A stretch of 64,000 nucleotides of DNA from an uncultured Clostridia bacterium (GTDB lineage Bacteria; Bacillota; Clostridia; TANB77; CAG-508), in contig CAKPIK010000003.1 in the NCBI GenBank assembly GCA_934162365.1, positions 1-64,000 on the forward strand. The letters run 5' to 3'. Shown here one piece after another: positions 62,273-64,000 of this stretch. The notes beneath the pieces were generated by a model. It saw nothing but the letters and a program-made list of their open reading frames with translations, did no database searches and was not told the origin of the DNA. Numbering within the stretch: the stretch's first letter is position 1; every line of letters starts with the position of its first letter. The translations under genes and the position numbers were made by a program.

Positions 62273-62716
62273 TTATGTCTGCAATTTTAATGTCATAATA
62301 ATAGCATCATCTATATTGTTATAATATTTTTTTCTTCTTCCCACTTCTTCAAAATTATATTTTTTATATAACTTTATTGCAGTTTCATTTTTAACATTAA
62401 CCTCTAGTGTTATACATTGTAGATTTTGCTTTTGTGCCATATTTATAAGTTCTTTAAGTAATTGCGCTCCTATATGTTTACCACGTTTATCTTTTTTTAC
62501 AACAATATTAGTAATATGTGCTTCATCTATTGGTTTCCATATTCCAGCATATCCAACAACCTCATCATTATATAAAGCGACAATATATGATGATAGACTG
62601 TTTTGAAGTTCCTTTTCTAGTACGTTAGCTGTCCAAAACTCGTCAAATTGTTCAGGCATAATATCTTTAATTTTTTCAAGATGAGATTGATTCATTTTTT
62701 CAATTACAATATTCAT
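62273..62716 (-). CDS. rimI: Ribosomal-protein-alanine N-acetyltransferase RimI
   Basis: A 147-residue GNAT enzyme that acetylates protein N-termini. Start MNIVIEKMNQSHLEKIKDIM, then VVGYAGIWKPIDEAHITNIV (about 51-70), the acetyl-CoA loop DKRGKHIGAQLLKELI (R/QxxGxG/A, about 75-90), and LEVNVKNETAIKLYKKYNFE (about 102-121). It directly follows tsaB (six-base gap), the usual pairing with the t6A genes. AGATAGGAATTA precedes ATG. Confidence 0.93.
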   Translation of the reverse strand: MNIVIEKMNQSHLEKIKDIMPEQFDEFWTANVLEKELQNSLSSYIVALYNDEVVGYAGIWKPIDEAHITNIVVKKDKRGKHIGAQLLKELINMAQKQNLQCITLEVNVKNETAIKLYKKYNFEEVGRRKKYYNNIDDAIIMTLKLQT

Positions 62717-62722
62717 TAATTC

Positions 62723-63394
62723 CTATCTTTCTGCATTAGATTTTCTTAAGTAAATTGGGCTTAAATTATTTGAATCTACTGCTTGCCCATTTTTTTCAAA
62801 AGCAACCAATGCTATATTTCTAGCATTTACACTATTTATTTTTTTATCCTCTGTTATTATTGCATTTTTCAATTTTGATTTTATCACATCTTTATGAACT
62901 ATACTACCATTTCCAACAAAAAATATTTTTTTATTTTCATCTTCAAAAGCATTTACTATATTGTCTATATTATCAAATTTAAATTCTTCAACTTGTTTAT
63001 AATCTTTTCCGTTTTTTTCAAATAATCCATAATATACATTATCGTTTTTTGCATCTATTAAAGAACATATCATACCATCTTCTTCTATATTTCTTGCTAA
63101 TACTTCTAGTGAAGTAACACCAACAGCTTTCTTGTTTTTTGCATCTAAAAACGCTTTCACTGTTGAAACCCCTATACGTATTCCAGTAAATGAACCTGGC
63201 CCAATATCACAAGAAAATAAATCTATATCTGATAAATACATATTATTTTCTTTAAACACTTCGTTTATTAAAGGCATTAATTTTACTGAGTGAGTATTTT
63301 CATCTTCAATTATTTTTTCCATTATTAATTTATCATTTTCTGTAAGCGCTACCGCACATACTTTCCCAGATGTTTCAATTGCTAAAATCTTCAT
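62723..63394 (-). CDS. tsaB: tRNA threonylcarbamoyladenosine biosynthesis protein TsaB
   Basis: A 223-residue partner of TsaD in making t6A37. Start KILAIETSGKVCAVALTEND with ASKHA-fold phosphate loop, ENTHSVKLMPLINEVF (about 32-47), and the hallmark CDIGPGSFTGIRIGVSTVKA (about 63-82). The C-terminal half is less conserved, ending LSPIYLRKSNAER, also typical. The start follows AAGAAGGAAG. It lies 15 bases after the partial gene and ahead of rimI; tsaE, expected nearby, is not seen in the window. Confidence 0.96.
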   Translation of the reverse strand: MKILAIETSGKVCAVALTENDKLIMEKIIEDENTHSVKLMPLINEVFKENNMYLSDIDLFSCDIGPGSFTGIRIGVSTVKAFLDAKNKKAVGVTSLEVLARNIEEDGMICSLIDAKNDNVYYGLFEKNGKDYKQVEEFKFDNIDNIVNAFEDENKKIFFVGNGSIVHKDVIKSKLKNAIITEDKKINSVNARNIALVAFEKNGQAVDSNNLSPIYLRKSNAER

Positions 63395-63409
63395 ATATTG
63401 CTTCCTTCT

Positions 63410-64000
63410 TTATTTTTCTTCTTCTTTAAAATTTACATCATATTCATAACCACATATAATCATTTCTTTAAATTCAAAATCATTTGTTGCTTTATCTATT
63501 CTAAAAATCTTTTGTTTCTTTAAGTCTAATTTATATTTACTCATATCAAACAATACTGTTTGTTTTACATTCATTCCAAGTGGTAAAGTATTGTTTGTAT
63601 TATCATAGTATATAATATTTGTGTTATATATTAAATGCATATCTTTTTTTATTTTCAATTTGTACAAATTAACTTTATCTATTGTATTTGATGCATTTAT
63701 TGCATCAGTTGGATTTATATAAAATACTTTTATGTCATTCATATTCAATTTATCATTAGAACATAAGTAAACATCTATATCTGTAATTGCATTTATTTTT
63801 TCAATAGCATTATTAATATTTCTTATATAATTATCAATTTGCTTTGTGTATTCTTCTACTGTTGTATTATTGGAAATTTCAATTATTTTGTTTTTATCTT
63901 TTAATGATTCCCTATGTTTCTTATTAGATAATACACTGATTTTTGTTTTGTCATTTTTAATATTTCCAAATATATCAAAAGAATTTACTTCAATTTCATC
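63410..64000 (-). CDS. Partial gene of unknown function (3' part; runs off the right edge)
   Basis: The frame stays open from 63410 to the window edge, so at least 196 residues of the C-terminus are here and the start lies beyond. I do not recognise it. It is rich in N, K, D and I. One stretch (about 50-80 residues from the edge, EEYTKQIDNYIRNINNAIEK) looks helical, followed by a beta-rich end (KLKIKKDMHLIYNTNIIYYD, then GYEYDVNFKEEEK). No membrane span. It may be co-transcribed with tsaB and rimI, 15 bases downstream. Confidence 0.7.
   Translation of the reverse strand, partial: DEIEVNSFDIFGNIKNDKTKISVLSNKKHRESLKDKNKIIEISNNTTVEEYTKQIDNYIRNINNAIEKINAITDIDVYLCSNDKLNMNDIKVFYINPTDAINASNTIDKVNLYKLKIKKDMHLIYNTNIIYYDNTNNTLPLGMNVKQTVLFDMSKYKLDLKKQKIFRIDKATNDFEFKEMIICGYEYDVNFKEEEK

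Overview
This window is AT-rich DNA (roughly 70 percent A+T or more by eye) from a Gram-positive, cell-wall-bearing Firmicute, most likely an anaerobic member of the Clostridia. Supporting signs are strong AGGAGG-type ribosome binding sites, a CIRCE/HrcA operator, a SAM-I riboswitch, an FtsEX/M23 hydrolase operon, LCP and class A PBP wall enzymes, a sortase-type surface protein, a split transketolase, TGA used as a stop, and a ThyX-like protein. All recognised genes but one lie on the minus strand, so the window probably sits on one replichore with transcription running right to left.

Layout, left to right. 0-0.8 kb holds debris: a GNAT fragment fused in frame to a MATE-transporter tail, and a Cys-rich scrap. 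0.8-4.6 kb has a P-loop kinase-like gene, an RdgB-like nucleotide pyrophosphatase, a Gly/Met-or-Ile2/Tyr tRNA cluster with consensus promoter and terminator, a divergent ThyX-like gene and an unknown coiled-coil gene. 4.7-9.1 kb has an acyl-CoA synthetase, a phosphoesterase, tsaD and a site-2 protease. 9.2-11.9 kb is clpB with a textbook promoter and CIRCE. 12-13.6 kb is a wall-anchored repeat protein. 13.8-22.2 kb is a tight run PBP1A-cysS-DUF1189-ftsH-lysS. 22.4 kb is the single plus-strand gene. 23-25.9 kb has an AI-2E/YtvI-like permease, a Cys-rich CBS protein, a PAP2 phosphatase and a VanZ-like protein.

26-48 kb is a large surface-glycan region that reads as two neighbouring assembly systems. 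The right part (34.9-48 kb) has an intact initiating sugar transferase, a GT2-polymerase fusion, two GT2 enzymes, a flippase, an ATP-grasp enzyme, an epimerase, a DegT aminotransferase and rfbDACB for dTDP-rhamnose. The left part (26.1-34.9 kb) has a truncated initiating transferase, a GT4 enzyme, a Wzy-like polymerase, a surface-carbohydrate GT-B-like protein, a flippase, a NeuA-PseG fusion and NeuB for a nonulosonic (sialic-like) acid. The left part is bracketed by direct repeats made of vanZ plus the 3' end of rfbB (25.4-25.9 and 34.7-35.0 kb, about 96 percent identical by my count). This suggests that it is an inserted cassette that homologous recombination could delete. Three genes in the right part carry single-base +1 frameshifts.

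48-64 kb returns to housekeeping: LCP ligase, an FMN reductase, SAM-riboswitch-controlled metK, a CtpB-like protease, ftsE-ftsX-M23 hydrolase, a DUF2207 membrane protein with a disrupted Gly-rich tail, split transketolase, a Lon-like protease, rimI, tsaB and a partial unknown gene running off the right edge.

All homology calls are from motif recognition by eye, with no database search.
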